From contig CANTFG010000229.1 of the NCBI GenBank assembly GCA_947652605.1, forward strand, positions 62,001 to 126,000: a DNA stretch of 64,000 nt, in the 5' to 3' direction. Made by a program: the position numbers and the translations under genes. Numbering within the stretch: position 1 is the first letter of the stretch; each line of letters begins with the position of its first letter. Source of the DNA: Elmis aenea (Eukaryota > Arthropoda > Insecta > Coleoptera > Elmidae). Below the pieces are notes generated by a model. That model was given only the letters and a program-made list of their open reading frames with translations. It had not been told where the DNA came from and made no database searches. Shown here one piece after another: positions 1 through 13,432 of this stretch.

Positions 1-171
1 AGGAAATTATTAAAAATTAAAACCAGCTCATTGAAAGACATATGCAAAACAATTGTATTCATGTAAAGAGGCGATGGATAAACTGTTCCTGTGATATACA
101 AATCAATAATTAAAATTGTTTCGAAATAGTCGCTCAAGGAACACATGTATTAACTAAAGCACGGCATTTTT
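1..171 (+). repeat. Representative satellite monomer
   Basis: This is the first complete copy with the phase set at AGGAAATTAT; the next copy begins at 172. Its composition is close to 28% G+C. Short perfect palindromes visible in it or in the consensus are ACAATTGT (50-57), CATATG (39-44) and, in most copies, ACATATGT (here ACACATGT at 141-148). A-rich runs near the start (10-24) and the T-run at the end meet across the monomer junction. The 171-bp length is close to one nucleosome plus linker, as in many centromeric satellites; nucleosome phasing is an inference. Confidence 0.95.
119..135 (+). other. CENP-B box-like 17-mer (example in monomer 1)
   Basis: The sequence TTTCGAAATAGTCGCTC fits the mammalian CENP-B box pattern nTTCGnnnnAnnCGGGn at TTCG, the central A and the CG that follows, which is 7 of the 9 essential positions; the last two G positions are C and T. 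The site recurs once per monomer. In many copies the first half is TTAG, TCAG, GTAG or TTTG instead, which destroys the TTCG. Binding of any CENP-B-like protein is not shown. A match at 7 of 9 positions in an array this repetitive is effectively one observation and could be coincidence. Confidence 0.35.
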
Positions 172-1020
172 AGGAAATTATTAAAAATTAAAACCAGCTC
201 ATTGAAAGACATATGCAAAACAATTGTATTCATGTAAAGAGGCGATGGATAAACTGTTCCTGTGATATACAAATCAATAATTAAAATTGTTTAGAAATAG
301 TCGCTCAAGGAACATATGTATTAACTAAAGCACGGTATTTTTAGGAAATTATTAAAAATTAAAACCAGCTCATTGAAAGACATATGCAAAACAATTGTAT
401 TCATGTAAAGAGGCGATGGATAAACTGTTCCTGTGATATACAAATCAATAATTAAAATTGTTTAGAAATAGTTGCTCAAGGAACATATGTATTAACTAAA
501 GCACGGTATTTTTAGGAAATTATTAAAAATTAAAACCAGCTCATTGAAAGACATATGCAAAACAATTGTATTCATGTAAAGAAGCGATGGATAAATTGTT
601 CCTGTGATATACAAATCAATAATTAAAATTGTTTAGAAATAGTCGCTCAAGGAACATATGTATTAACTAAAGCACGGTATTTTTAGGAAATTATTAAAAA
701 TTAAAACCAGCTCATTGAAAGACATATGCAAAACAATTGTATTCATGTAAAGAGGCGATGGATAAACTGTTTCTGTGATATACAAATCAATAATTGAAAT
801 TGTTTCGATTAGTCGCTCAAGGAACATATGTATTAACTAAAGCACGGTATTTTTAGGAAATTATTAAAATCTAAAACCAGCTCATTGAAAGACATATGCA
901 AAACAATTGTATTCATGTAAAGAGGCGATGGATAAACTGTTCCTGTGATATACAAATCAATAATTAAAATTGTTTCGAAATAGTCGCTCAAGGAACATAT
1001 GTATTAACTAAAGCACGGTA

Positions 1021-2230
1021 TTTTTAGGAAATTATTAAAAATTAAAACCAGCTCATTGAAAGACATATGCAAAACAATTGTATTCATGTAAAGAGGCGAT
1101 GGATAAACTGTTCCTGTGATATACAAATCAATAAATGAAATTGTTTCGAAATATTCGCTCAAGGAACATATGTATTAACTAAAGCACGGTATTTTTAGGA
1201 AATTATTAAAAATTAAAAACCAGCTCTTTGAAAGACATATGCAAAACAATTGTAGTAATGTAAAGAGGCGATGGATAAACTGTTCCTGTGATATACAAAT
1301 CAATAATTGAAATTGTTTCAAAATATTCGCTCAAGAAACATATGTATTAACTAAAGCACGGTATTTTTAGGAAATTATTAAAAATTAAAACCAGCTCATT
1401 GAAAGACATATGCAAAACAATTGTATTCATGTAAAGAGGCGATGGATAAACTGTTCCTGTGATATACAAATCAATAAATGAAATTGTTTAGAAATAGTCG
1501 CTCAAGGAACATATGTATTAACTAAAGCACGGTATTTTTAGGAAATTATTAAAAATTAAAACCAGCTCATTGAAAGACATATGCAAAACAATTGTATTCA
1601 TGTAAAGAAGCGATGGATAAATTGTTCCTGTGATATACAAATCAATAATTAAAATTGTTTAGAAATAGTCGCTCAAGGAACATATGTATTAACTAAAGCA
1701 CGGTATTTTTAGGAAATTATTAAAAATTAAAACCAGCTCATTGAAAGACATATGCAAAACAATTGTATTCATGTAAAGAAGCGATGGATAAATTGTTCCT
1801 GTGATATACAAATTAATAATTAAAATTGTTTAGAAATAGTCGCTCAAGGAACATATGTATTAACTAAAGCACGGTATTTTTAGGAAATTATTAAAAATTA
1901 AAACCAGCTCATTGAAAGACATATGCAAAACAATTGTATTCATGTAAAGAGGCGATGGATAAACTGTTCCTGTGATATACAAATCAATAATTAAAATTGT
2001 TTCGAAATAGTCCCTCAAGGAACATATGTATTAACTAAAGCACGGTATTTTTAGGAAATTATTAAAAATTAAAACCAGCTCATTGAAAGACATATGCAAA
2101 ACAATTGTATTCATGTAAAGAGGCGATGGATAAACTGTTCCTGTGATATACAAATCAATAATTAAAATTGTGTAGAAATAGTCGCTCAAGGAACATATGT
2201 ATTAACTAAAGCACGGTATTTTTAGGAAAT
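1021..2230 (+). repeat. Eleven/twelve-monomer block, copy 1
   Basis: Markers are an extra A in ATTAAAAACCAGCTCTTTG, ACAATTGTAGTAATG (1251), GTCCCTCAAGG (2011) and TTGTGTAGAAATAG (2169). The TAGTAATG marker recurs 1882 bases later at 3133, and the last two recur 2053 bases later. The unit is therefore 11 monomers long at its start and 12 at its end, with one monomer gained in between. Confidence 0.75.
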
Positions 2231-2902
2231 TATTAAAAATTAAAACCAGCTCATTGAAAGACATATGCAAAACAATTGTATTCATGTAAAGAGGCGATGG
2301 ATAAACTGTTCCTGTGATATACAAATCAATAATTAAAATTGTTTCGAAATAGTCGCTCAAGGAACACATGTATTAACTAAAGCACGGTATTTTTAGGAAA
2401 TTATTGAAAATTAAAACCAACTCATTGAAAGACATATGCAAAACAATTGTATTCATGTAAAGAGGCGATGGATAAACTGTTTCTGTGATATACAAATCAA
2501 TAATTAAAATTGTTTCGAAATAGTCGCTCAAGGAACATATGTATTAACTAAAGCACGGTATTTTTAGGAAATTATTAAAAATTAAAACCAGCTCATTGAA
2601 AGACATATGCAAAACAATTGTATTCATGTAAAGAGGCGATGGATAAACTGTTCCTGTGATATACAAATCAATAATTAAAATTGTTTCGAAATAGTCCCTC
2701 AAGGAACATATGTATTAACTAAAGCACGGTATTTTTAGGAAATTATTAAAAATTAAAACCAGCTCATTGAAAGACATATGCAAAACAATTGTATTCATGT
2801 AAAGAGGCGATGGATAAACTGTTCCTGTGATATACAAATCAATAATTAAAATTGTTTCGAAATAGTCGCTCAAGGAACATATGTATTAACTAAAGCACGG
2901 TA

Positions 2903-4283
2903 TTTTTAGGAAATTATTAAAAATTAAAACCAGCTCATTGAAAGACATATGCAAAACAATTGTATTCATGTAAAGAGGCGATGGATAAACTGTTCCTGTG
3001 ATATACAAATCAATAAATGAAATTGTTTCGAAATATTCGCTCAAGGAACATATGTATTAACTAAAGCACGGTATTTTTAGGAAATTATTAAAAATTAAAA
3101 ACCAGCTCTTTGAAAGACATATGCAAAACAATTGTAGTAATGTAAAGAGGCGATGGATAAACTGTTCCTGTGATATACAAATCAATAATTGAAATTGTTT
3201 CAAAATATTCGCTCAAGAAACATATGTATTAACTAAAGCACGGTATTTTTAGGAAATTATTAAAAATTAAAACCAGCTCATTGAAAGACATATGCAAAAC
3301 AATTGTATTCATGTAAAGAGGCGATGGATAAACTGTTCCTGTGATATACAAATCAATAAATGAAATTGTTTAGAAATAGTCGCTCAAGGAACATATGTAT
3401 TAACTAAAGCACGGTATTTTTAGGAAATTATTAAAAATTAAAACCAGCTCATTGAAAGACATATGCAAAACAATTGTATTCATGAAGAGAGGCGATGGAT
3501 AAACTGTTCCTGTGATATAAAAATCAATATTTAAAATTGTTTAGAAATAGTTGCTCAAGGAACATATGTATTAACTAAAGCACGGTATTTTTAGGAAATT
3601 ATTAAAAATTAAAACCAGCTCATTGAAAGACATATGCAAAACAATTGTATTCATGTAAAGAAGCGATGGATAAATTGTTCCTGTGATATACAAATCAATA
3701 ATTAAAATTGTTTAGAAATAGTCGCTCAAGGAACATATGTATTAACTAAAGCACGGTATTTTTAGGAAATTATTAAAAATTAAAACCAGCTCATTGAAAG
3801 ACATATGCAAAACAATTGTATTCATGTAAAGAAGCGATGGATAAATTGTTCCTGTGATATACAAATTAATAATTAAAATTGTTTAGAAATAGTCGCTCAA
3901 GGAACATATGTATTAACTAAAGCACGGTATTTTTAGGAAATTATTAAAAATTAAAACCAGCTCATTGAAAGACATATGCAAAACAATTGTATTCATGTAA
4001 AGAGGCGATGGATAAACTGTTCCTGTGATATACAAATCAATAATTAAAATTGTTTCGAAATAGTCCCTCAAGGAACATATGTATTAACTAAAGCACGGTA
4101 TTTTTAGGAAATTATTAAAAATTAAAACCAGCTCATTGAAAGACATATGCAAAACAATTGTATTCATGTAAAGAGGCGATGGATAAACTGTTCCTGTGAT
4201 ATACAAATCAATAATTAAAATTGTGTAGAAATAGTCGCTCAAGGAACATATGTATTAACTAAAGCACGGTATTTTTAGGAAAT
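2903..4283 (+). repeat. Eleven/twelve-monomer block, copy 2
   Basis: The same ordered markers appear at 3133, 4064 and 4222. The extra monomer lies at about 3422-3592 and has private variants (CATGAAGAGAGGCG, GATATAAAAATCAATATT). Confidence 0.7.
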
Positions 4284-6860
4284 TATTAAAAATTAAAACC
4301 AGCTCATTGAAAGACATATGCAAAACAATTGTATTCATGTAAAGAGGCGATGGATAAACTGTTCCTGTGATATACAAATCAATAATTAAAATTGTTTCGA
4401 AATAGTCGCTCAAGGAACACATGTATTAACTAAAGCACGGCATTTTTAGGAAATTATTAAAAATTAAAACCAGCTCATTGAAAGACATATGCAAAATAAT
4501 TGTATTCATGTAAAGAGGCGATGGATAAACTGTTCCTGTGATATACAAATCAATAATTAAAATTGTTTAGAAATAGTCGCTCAAGGAACACATGTATTAA
4601 CTAAAGCACGGTATTTTTAGGAAATTATTAAAAATTAAAACCAACTCATTGAAAGACATATGCAAAACAATTGTATTCATGTAAAGAGGCGATGGATAAA
4701 CTGTTTCTGTGATATACAAATCAATAATTAAAATTGTTTCGAAATAGTCGCTCAAGGAACACATGTATTAACTAAAGCACGGTATTTTTAGGAAATTATT
4801 TAAAATTAAAACCCGCTCATTGAAAGACATATGCAAAACAATTGTATTCATGTAAAGTGGCGATGGATAAACTGTTTCTGTGATATACAAATCAATAATT
4901 AAAATTGTTTCGAAATAGTCGCTCAAGGAACATATGTATTAATTAAAGCACGGTATTTTTAGGAAATTATTAAAAATTAAAACCAGCTCATTGAAAGACA
5001 TATGCAAAACAATTGTATTCATGTAAAGAGGCGATGGATAAACTGTTCCTGTGATATACAAATCAATAATTAAAATTGTTTCGAAATAGTCGCTCAAGGA
5101 ACACATGTATTAACTAAAGCACGGCATTTTTAGGAAATTATTAAAAATTAAAACCAGCTCATTGAAAGACATATGCAAAACAATTGTATTCATGTAAAGA
5201 GGCGATGGATAAACTGTTCCTGTGATATACAAATCAATAATTAAAATTGTGTAGAAATAGTCGCTCAAGGAACATATGTATTAACTAAAGCACGGTATTT
5301 TTAGGAAATTATTAAAAATTAAAACCAGCTCATTGAAAGACATATGCAAAACAATTGTATTCATGTAAAGAGGCGATGGATAAACTGTTCCTGTGATATA
5401 CAAATCAATAATTAAAATTGTTTCGAAATAGTCGCTCAAGGAACACATGTATTAACTAAAGCACGGCATTTTTAGGAAATTATTAAAAATTAAAACCAGC
5501 TCATTGAAAGACATGCAAAACAATTGTATTCATGTAAAGAGGCGATGGATAAACTGTTCCTGTGATATACAAATCAATAATTAAAATTGTTTCGAAATAG
5601 TCTCTCAAGGAACACATGTATTAACTAAAGCACGGTATTTTTAGGAAATTATTGAAAATTAAAACCAACTCATTGAAAGACATATGCAAAACAATTGTAT
5701 TCATGTAAAGAGGCGATGGATAAACTGTTTCTGTGATATACAAATCAATAATTAAAATTGTTTCGAAATAGTCGCTCAAGGAACATATGTATTAACTAAA
5801 GCACGGTATTTTTAGGAAATTATTAAAAATTTAAACCAGCTCATTAAAAGACATATGCAAAACAATTGTATTCATGTAAAGTGGCGATGGATAAACTGTT
5901 TCTGTGATATACAAATCAATAATTAAAATTGTTTCGAAATAGTCGCTCAAGGAACATATGTATTAACTAAAGCACGGTATTTTTAGGAAATTATTAAAAA
6001 TTAAAACCAGCTCATTGAAAGACATATGCAAAACAATTGTATTCATTCAAAGAGGCGATGGATAAACTGTTCCTGTGATATACAAATCAATTATTAAAAT
6101 TGTTTCGAAATAGTCGCTCAAGGAACACATGTATTAACTAAAGCACGGCATTTTTAGGAAATTATTAAAAATTAAAACCAGCTCATTGAAAGACAAATGC
6201 AAAACAATTGTATTCATGTAAAGAGGCGATGGATAAACTGTTCCTGTGATATACAAATCAATAATTAAAATTGTTTAGAAATAGTCGCTCAAGGAACATA
6301 TGTATTAACTAAAGCACGGTATTTTTAGGAAATTATTAAAAATTAAAACCAGCTCATTGAAAGACATATGCAAAACAATTGTATTCATGTAAAGAGGCGA
6401 TGGATAAACTGTTTCTGTGATATACAAATCAATAATTGAAATTGTTTCGAAATAGTCGCTCAAGGAACATATGTATTAACTAAAGCACGGTATTTTTAGG
6501 AAATTATTAAAAATTAAAACCAGCTCATTGAAAGACATATGCAAAACAATTGTATTCATGTAAAGAGGCGATGGATAAACTGTTCCTGTGATATACAAAT
6601 CAATAATTAAAATTGTTTAGAAATAGTCGCTCAAGGAACATATGTATTAACTAAAGCACGGTATTTTTAGGAAATTATTAAAAATTAAAACCAGCTCATT
6701 GAAAGACATATGCAAAACAATTGTATTCATGTAAAGAAGCGATGGATAAACTGTTCCTGTGATATACAAATCAATAATTAAAATTGTTTAGAAATAGTCA
6801 CTCAAGGAACATATGTATTAACTAAAGCACGGTATTTTTAGGAAATTATTAAAAATTAAA

Positions 6861-6998
6861 ACCCGCTCATTGAAAGACATATGCAAAACAATTGTATTCA
6901 TGTAAAGAGGCGATGGATAAACTGTTCCTGTGATATACAAATCAATAATTAAAATTGTTTAGAAATAGTCGCTCAAGGAACATATGTATGTATTAACT
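6861..6998 (+). repeat. Marker monomer with ACCCGCTC and a GTAT insertion, copy 1
   Basis: The rare ACCCGCTCATTG (6861) is followed by a 4-base insertion giving CATATGTATGTATTAAC (6981). The same pair of markers recurs 4298 bases later at 11159 and 11279. After allowing for the indels in between, that is exactly 25 monomers. Confidence 0.8.
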
Positions 6999-7537
6999 AA
7001 AGCACGGTATTTTTAGGAAATTATTAAAAATTAAAACCAGCTCATTGAAAGACATATGCAAAACAATTGTATTCATGTAAAGAGGCGATGGATAAACTGT
7101 TCCTGTGATATACAAATCAATAATTAAAATTGTTTCGAAATAGTCGCTCAAGAAACATATGTATTAACTAAAGCACGGTATTTTTAGGAAATTATTAAAA
7201 ATTAAAACCAGCTCATTGAAAGACATATGCAAAACAATTGTATTCATGTAAAGAGGCGATGGATAAACTGTTTCTGTGATATACAAATCAATAATTAAAA
7301 TTGTTTCGAAATAGTCGCTCAAGGAACATATGTATTAACTAAAGCACGGTATTTTTAGGAAATTATTAAAAATTTAAACCAGCTCATTAAAAGACATATG
7401 CAAAACAATTGTATTCATGTAAAGTGGCGATGGATAAACTGTTCCTGTGATATACAAATCAATAATTAAAATTGTTTCGAAATAGTCGCTCAAGGAACAC
7501 ATGTATTAACTAAAGCACGGCATTTTTATTTATTTTT

Positions 7538-8744
7538 AGGAAATTATTAAAAATTAAAACCAGCTCATTGAAAGACATATGCAAAACAATTGTATTCATG
7601 TAAAGAGGCGATGGATAAACTGTTTCTGTAATATACAAATCAATAATTAAAATTGTTTCGAAATAGTCGCTCAAGGAACATATGTATTAACTAAAGCACG
7701 GTATTTTTAGGAAATTATTAAAAATTTAAACCAGCTCATTAAAAGACATATGCAAAACAATTGTATTCATGTAAAGTGGCGATGGATAAACTGTTTCTGT
7801 GATATACAAATCAATAATTAAAATTGTTTCGAAATAGTCGCTCAAGGAACATATGTATTAACTAAAGCACGGTATTTTTAGGAAATTATTAAAAATTAAA
7901 ACCAGCTCATTGAAAGACATATGCAAAACAATTGTATTCATGTAAAGAGGCGATGGATAAACTGTTCCTGTGATATACAAATCAATAATTAAAATTGTTT
8001 CGAAATAGTCGCTCAAGGAACACATGTATTAACTAAAGCACGGCATTTTTAGGAAATTATTAAAAATTAAAACCAGCTCATTGAAAGACATATGCAAAAC
8101 AATTGTATTCATGTAAAGAGGCGATGGATAAACTGTTCCTGTGATATACAAATCAATAATTAAAATTGTTTAGAAATAGTCGCTCAAGGAACATATGTAT
8201 TAACTAAAGCACGGTATTTTTAGGAAATTATTAAAAATTAAAACCAGCTCATTGAAAGACATATGCAAAACAATTGTATTCATGTAAAGAGGCGATGGAT
8301 AAACTGTTCCTGTGATATACAAATCAATAATTAAAATTGTGTAGAAATAGTCGCTCAAGGAACATATGTATTAACTAAAGCACGGTATTTTTAGGAAATT
8401 ATTAAAAATTAAAACCAGCTCATTGAAAGACATATGCAAAACAATTGTATTCATGTAAAGAGGCGATGGATAAACTGTTCCTGTGATATACAAATCAATA
8501 ATTAAAATTGTTTCGAAATAGTCGCTAAAGGAACACATGTATTAACTAAAGCACGGTATTTTTAGGAAATTATTAAAAATTTAAACCAGCTCATTAAAAG
8601 ACATATGCAAAACAATTGTATTCATGTAAAGTGGCGATGGATAAACTGTTCCTGTGATATACAAATCAATAATTAAAATTGTTTCGAAATAGTCGCTCAA
8701 GGAACACATGTATTAACTAAAGCACGGCATTTTTATTTATTTTT
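7538..8744 (+). repeat. Seven-monomer unit with a 10-bp insertion, copy 1
   Basis: The unit is 1207 bp, which is 7 x 171 plus 10. The extra 10 bases lie in the terminal T-run, where CATTTTTAGG becomes CATTTTTATTTATTTTTAGG, at 7521 and again at 8728. The next unit, starting at 8745, repeats the same order of variants, including CTGTTTCTGTAATATAC, TTTAAACCAGCTCATTAAAAG and TTGTGTAG. Confidence 0.85.
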
Positions 8745-9730
8745 AGGAAATTATTAAAAATTAAAACCAGCTCATTGAAAGACATATGCAAAACAATTGT
8801 ATTCATGTAAAGAGGCGATGGATAAACTGTTTCTGTAATATACAAATCAATAATTAAAATTGTTTCGAAATAGTCGCTCAAGGAACATATGTATTAACTA
8901 AAGCACGGTATTTTTAGGAAATTATTAAAAATTTAAACCAGCTCATTAAAAGACATATGCAAAACAATTGTATTCATGTAAAGTGGCGATGGATAAACTG
9001 TTTCTGTGATATACAAATCAATAATTAAAATTGTTTCGAAATAGTCGCTCAAGGAACATATGTATTAACTAAAGCACGGTATTTTTAGGAAATTATTAAA
9101 AATTAAAACCAGCTCATTGAAAGACATATGCAAAACAATTGTATTCATGTAAAGAGGCGATGGATAAACTGTTCCTGTGATATACAAATCAATAATTAAA
9201 ATTGTTTCGAAATAGTCGCTCAAGGAACACATGTATTAACTAAAGCACGGCATTTTTAGGAAATTATTAAAAATTAAAACCAGCTCATTGAAAGACATAT
9301 GCAAAACAATTGTATTCATGTAAAGAGGCGATGGATAAACTGTTCCTGTGATATACAAATCAATAATTAAAATTGTTTAGAAATAGTCGCTCAAGGAACA
9401 TATGTATTAACTAAAGCACGGTATTTTTAGGAAATTATTAAAAATTAAAACCAGCTCATTGAAAGACATATGCAAAACAATTGTATTCATGTAAAGAGGC
9501 GATGGATAAACTGTTCCTGTGATATACAAATCAATAATTAAAATTGTGTAGAAATAGTCGCTCAAGGAACATATGTATTAACTAAAGCACGGTATTTTTA
9601 GGAAATTATTAAAAATTAAAACCAGCTCATTGAAAGACATATGCAAAACAATTGTATTCATGTAAAGAGGCGATGGATAAACTGTTCCTGTGATATACAA
9701 ATCAATAATTAAAATTGTTTCGAAATAGTC
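8745..9730 (+). repeat. Seven-monomer unit, copy 2 (matching part)
   Basis: This stretch follows 7538-8744 at an offset of 1207 and matches it until about 9730, where variants diverge (GGCATTTTT against GGTATTTTT). The shared 10-base insertion shows that the duplication came after the insertion. Confidence 0.75.
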
Positions 9731-11158
9731 GCTCAAGGAACACATGTATTAACTAAAGCACGGCATTTTTAGGAAATTATTAAAAATTAAAACCAGCTCA
9801 TTGAAAGACATATGCAAAACAATTGTATTCATGTAAAGTGGCGATGGTTAAACTGTTTCTGTGATATACAAATCAATAATTAAAATTGTTTCGAAATAGT
9901 CGCTCAAGGAACACATGTATTAACTAAAGCACGGTATTTTTAGGAAATTATTAAAAATTAAAACCAACTCATTGAAAGACATATGCAAAACAATTGTATT
10001 CATGTAAAGAGGCGATGGATAAACTGTTTCTGTGATATACAAATCAATAATTAAAATTGTTTCGAAATAGTCGCTCAAGAAACATATGTATTAACTAAAG
10101 CACGGTATTTTTAGGAAATTATTAAAAATTTAAACCAGCTCATTAAAAGACATATGCAAACAATTGTATTCATGTAAAGTGGCGATGGATAAACTGTTTC
10201 TGTGATATACAAATCAATAATTAAAATTGTTTCGAAATAGTCGCTCAAGGAACATATGTATTAACTAAAGCACGGTATTTTTAGGAAATTATTAAAAATT
10301 AAAACCAGCTCATTGAAAGACATATGCAAAACAATTGTATTCATGTAAAGAGGCGATGGATAAACTGTTCCTGTGATATACAAATCAATAATTAAAATTG
10401 TTTCGAAATAGTCGCTCAAGGAACACATGTATTAACTAAAGCACGGCATTTTTAGGAAATTATTAAAAATTAAAACCAGCTCATTGAAAGACATATGCAA
10501 AACAATTGTATTCATGTAAAGAGGCGATGGATAAACTGTTCCTGTGATATACAAATCAATAATTAAAATTGTTTAGAAATAGTCGCTCAAGGAACATATG
10601 TATTAACTAAAGCACGGTATTTTTAGGAAATTATTAAAAATTAAAACCAGCTCATTGAAAGACATATGCAAAACAATTGTATTCATGTAAAGAGGCGATG
10701 GATAAACTGTTTCTGTGATATACAAATCAATAATTGAAATTGTTTCGAAATAGTCGCTCAAGGAACATATGTATTAACTAAAGCACGGTATTTTTAGGAA
10801 ATTATTAAAAATTAAAACCATCTCATTGAAAGACATATGCAAAACAATTGTATTCATGTAAAGAGGCGATGGATAAACTGTTCCTGTGATATACAAATCA
10901 ATAATTAAAATTGTTTAGAAATAGTCGCTCAAGGAACATATGTATTAACTAAAGCACGGTATTTTTAGGAAATTATTAAAAATTAAAACCAGCTCATTGA
11001 AAGACATATGCAAAACAATTGTATTCATGTAAAGAAGCGATGGATAAACTGTTCCTGTGATATACAAATCAATAATTAAAATTGTTTAGAAATAGTCGCT
11101 CAAGGAACATATGTATTAACTAAAGCACGGTATTTTTAGGAAATTATTAAAAATTAAA

Positions 11159-11296
11159 ACCCGCTCATTGAAAGACATATGCAAAACAATTGTATTCATG
11201 TAAAGAGGCGATGGATAAACTGTTCCTGTGATATACAAATCAATAATTAAAATTGTTTAGAAATAGTCGCTCAAGGAACATATGTATGTATTAACT
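11159..11296 (+). repeat. Marker monomer with ACCCGCTC and a GTAT insertion, copy 2
   Basis: It carries the same two markers as 6861-6998. The offset of 4298 equals 25 x 171 plus the two 10-base insertions, plus one 4-base insertion, minus one base lost at CATATGCAAACAATTG near 10150. Confidence 0.8.
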
Positions 11297-13396
11297 AAAG
11301 CACGGTATTTTTAGGAAATTATTAAAAATTAAAACCAGCTCATTGAAAGACATATGCAAAACAATTGTATTCATGTAAAGAGGCGATGGATAAACTGTTC
11401 CTGTGATATACAAATCAATAATTAAAATTGTTTTGAAATAGTCGCTCAAGGAACACATGTATTAACTAAAGCACGGCATTTTTAGGAAATTATTAAAAAT
11501 TAAAACCAGCTCATTGAAAGACATATGCAAAACAATTGTATTCATGTAAAGAGGCGATGGATAAACTGTTCCTGTGATATACAAATCAATAATTAAAATT
11601 GTTTCGAAATAGTCGCTCAAGAAACATATGTATTAACTAAAGCACGGTATTTTTAGGAAATTATTAAAAATTAAAACCAGCTCATTGAAAGACATATGCA
11701 AAACAATTGTATTCATGTAAAGAGGCGATGGATAAACTGTTTCTGTGATATACAAATCAATAATTAAAATTGTTTCGAAATAGTCGCTCAAGGAACATAT
11801 GTATTAACTAAAGCACGGTATTTTTAGGAAATTATTAAAAATTTAAACCAGCTCATTAAAAGACATATGCAAAACAATTGTATTCATGTAAAGTGGCGAT
11901 GGATAAACTGTTTCTGTGATATACAAATCAATAATTAAAATTGTTTCGAAATAGTCGCTCAAGGAACATATGTATTAACTAAAGCACGGTATTTTTAGGA
12001 AATTATTAAAAATTAAAACCAGCTCATTGAAAGACATATGCAAAACAATTGTATTCATGTAAAGAGGCGATGGATAAACTGTTCCTGTGATATACAAATC
12101 AATAATTAAAATTGTTTCGAAATAGTCGCTCAAGGAACACATGTATTAACTAAAGCACGGTATTTTTAGGAAATTATTAAAAATTAAAACCAGCTCATTG
12201 AAAGACATATGCAAAACAATTGTATTCATGTAAAGAGGCGATGAATAAACTGTTCCTGTGATATACAAATCAATAATTAAAATTGTTTAGAAATAGTCGC
12301 TCAAGGAACATATGTATTAACTAAAGCACGGTATTTTTAGGAAATTATTAAAAATTAAAACCAGCTCATTGAAAGACATATGCAAAACAATTGTATTCAT
12401 GTAAAGAGGCGATGGATAAACTGTTCCTGTGATATACAAATCAATAATTAAAATTGTGTAGAAATAGTCGCTCAAGGAACATATGTATTAACTAAAGCAC
12501 GGTATTTTTAGGAAATTATTAAAAATTAAAACCAGCTCATTGAAAGACATATGCAAAACAATTGTATTCATGTAAAGAGGCGATGGATAAACTGTTCCTG
12601 TGATATACAAATCAATAATTAAAATTGTGTAGAAATAGTCGCTCAAGGAACATATGTATTAACTAAAGCACGGTATTTTTAGGAAATTATTAAAAATTAA
12701 AACCAGCTCATTGAAAGACATATGCAAAACAATTGTATTCATGTAAAGAGGCGATGGATAAACTGTTCCTGTGATATACAAATCAATAATTAAAATTGTT
12801 TAGAAATAGTCGCTCAAGGAACATATGTATTAACTAAAGCACGGTATTTTTAGGAAATTATTAAAAATTAAAACCAGCTCATTGAAAGACATATGCAAAA
12901 CAATTGTATTCATGTAAAGAGGCGATGGATAAACTGTTCCTGTGATATACAAATCAATAATTAAAATTGTGTAGAAATAGTCGCTCAAGGAACATATGTA
13001 TTAACTAAAGCACGGTATTTTTAGGAAATTATTAAAAATTAAAACCAGCTCATTGAAAGACATATGCAAAACAATTGTATTCATGTAAAGAGGCGATGGA
13101 TAAACTGTTCCTGTGATATACAAATCAATAATTAAAATTGTTTCGAAATAGTCGCTCAAGGAACACATGTATTAACTAAAGCACGGCATTTTTAGGAAAT
13201 TATTAAAAATTAAAACCAGCTCATTGAAAGACATATGCAAAACAATTGTATTCATGTAAAGTGGCGATGGATAAACTGTTTCTGTGATATACAAATCAAT
13301 AATTAAAATTGTTTCGAAATAGTCGCTCAAGGAACACATGTATTAACTAAAGCACGGTATTTTTAGGAAATTATTAAAAATTAAAACCAACTCATT

Positions 13397-13432
13397 GAAA
13401 GACATATGCAAAACGAAAAACATATGCAAAAC
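13397..13432 (+). repeat. 18-bp tandem duplication inside a monomer
   Basis: GAAAGACATATGCAAAAC is followed directly by GAAAAACATATGCAAAAC, so 18 bases are duplicated with one substitution. I saw this at no other place in the array. A single T is also lost in the next monomer (CACGGTATTTTAGG near 13549). Confidence 0.9.
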
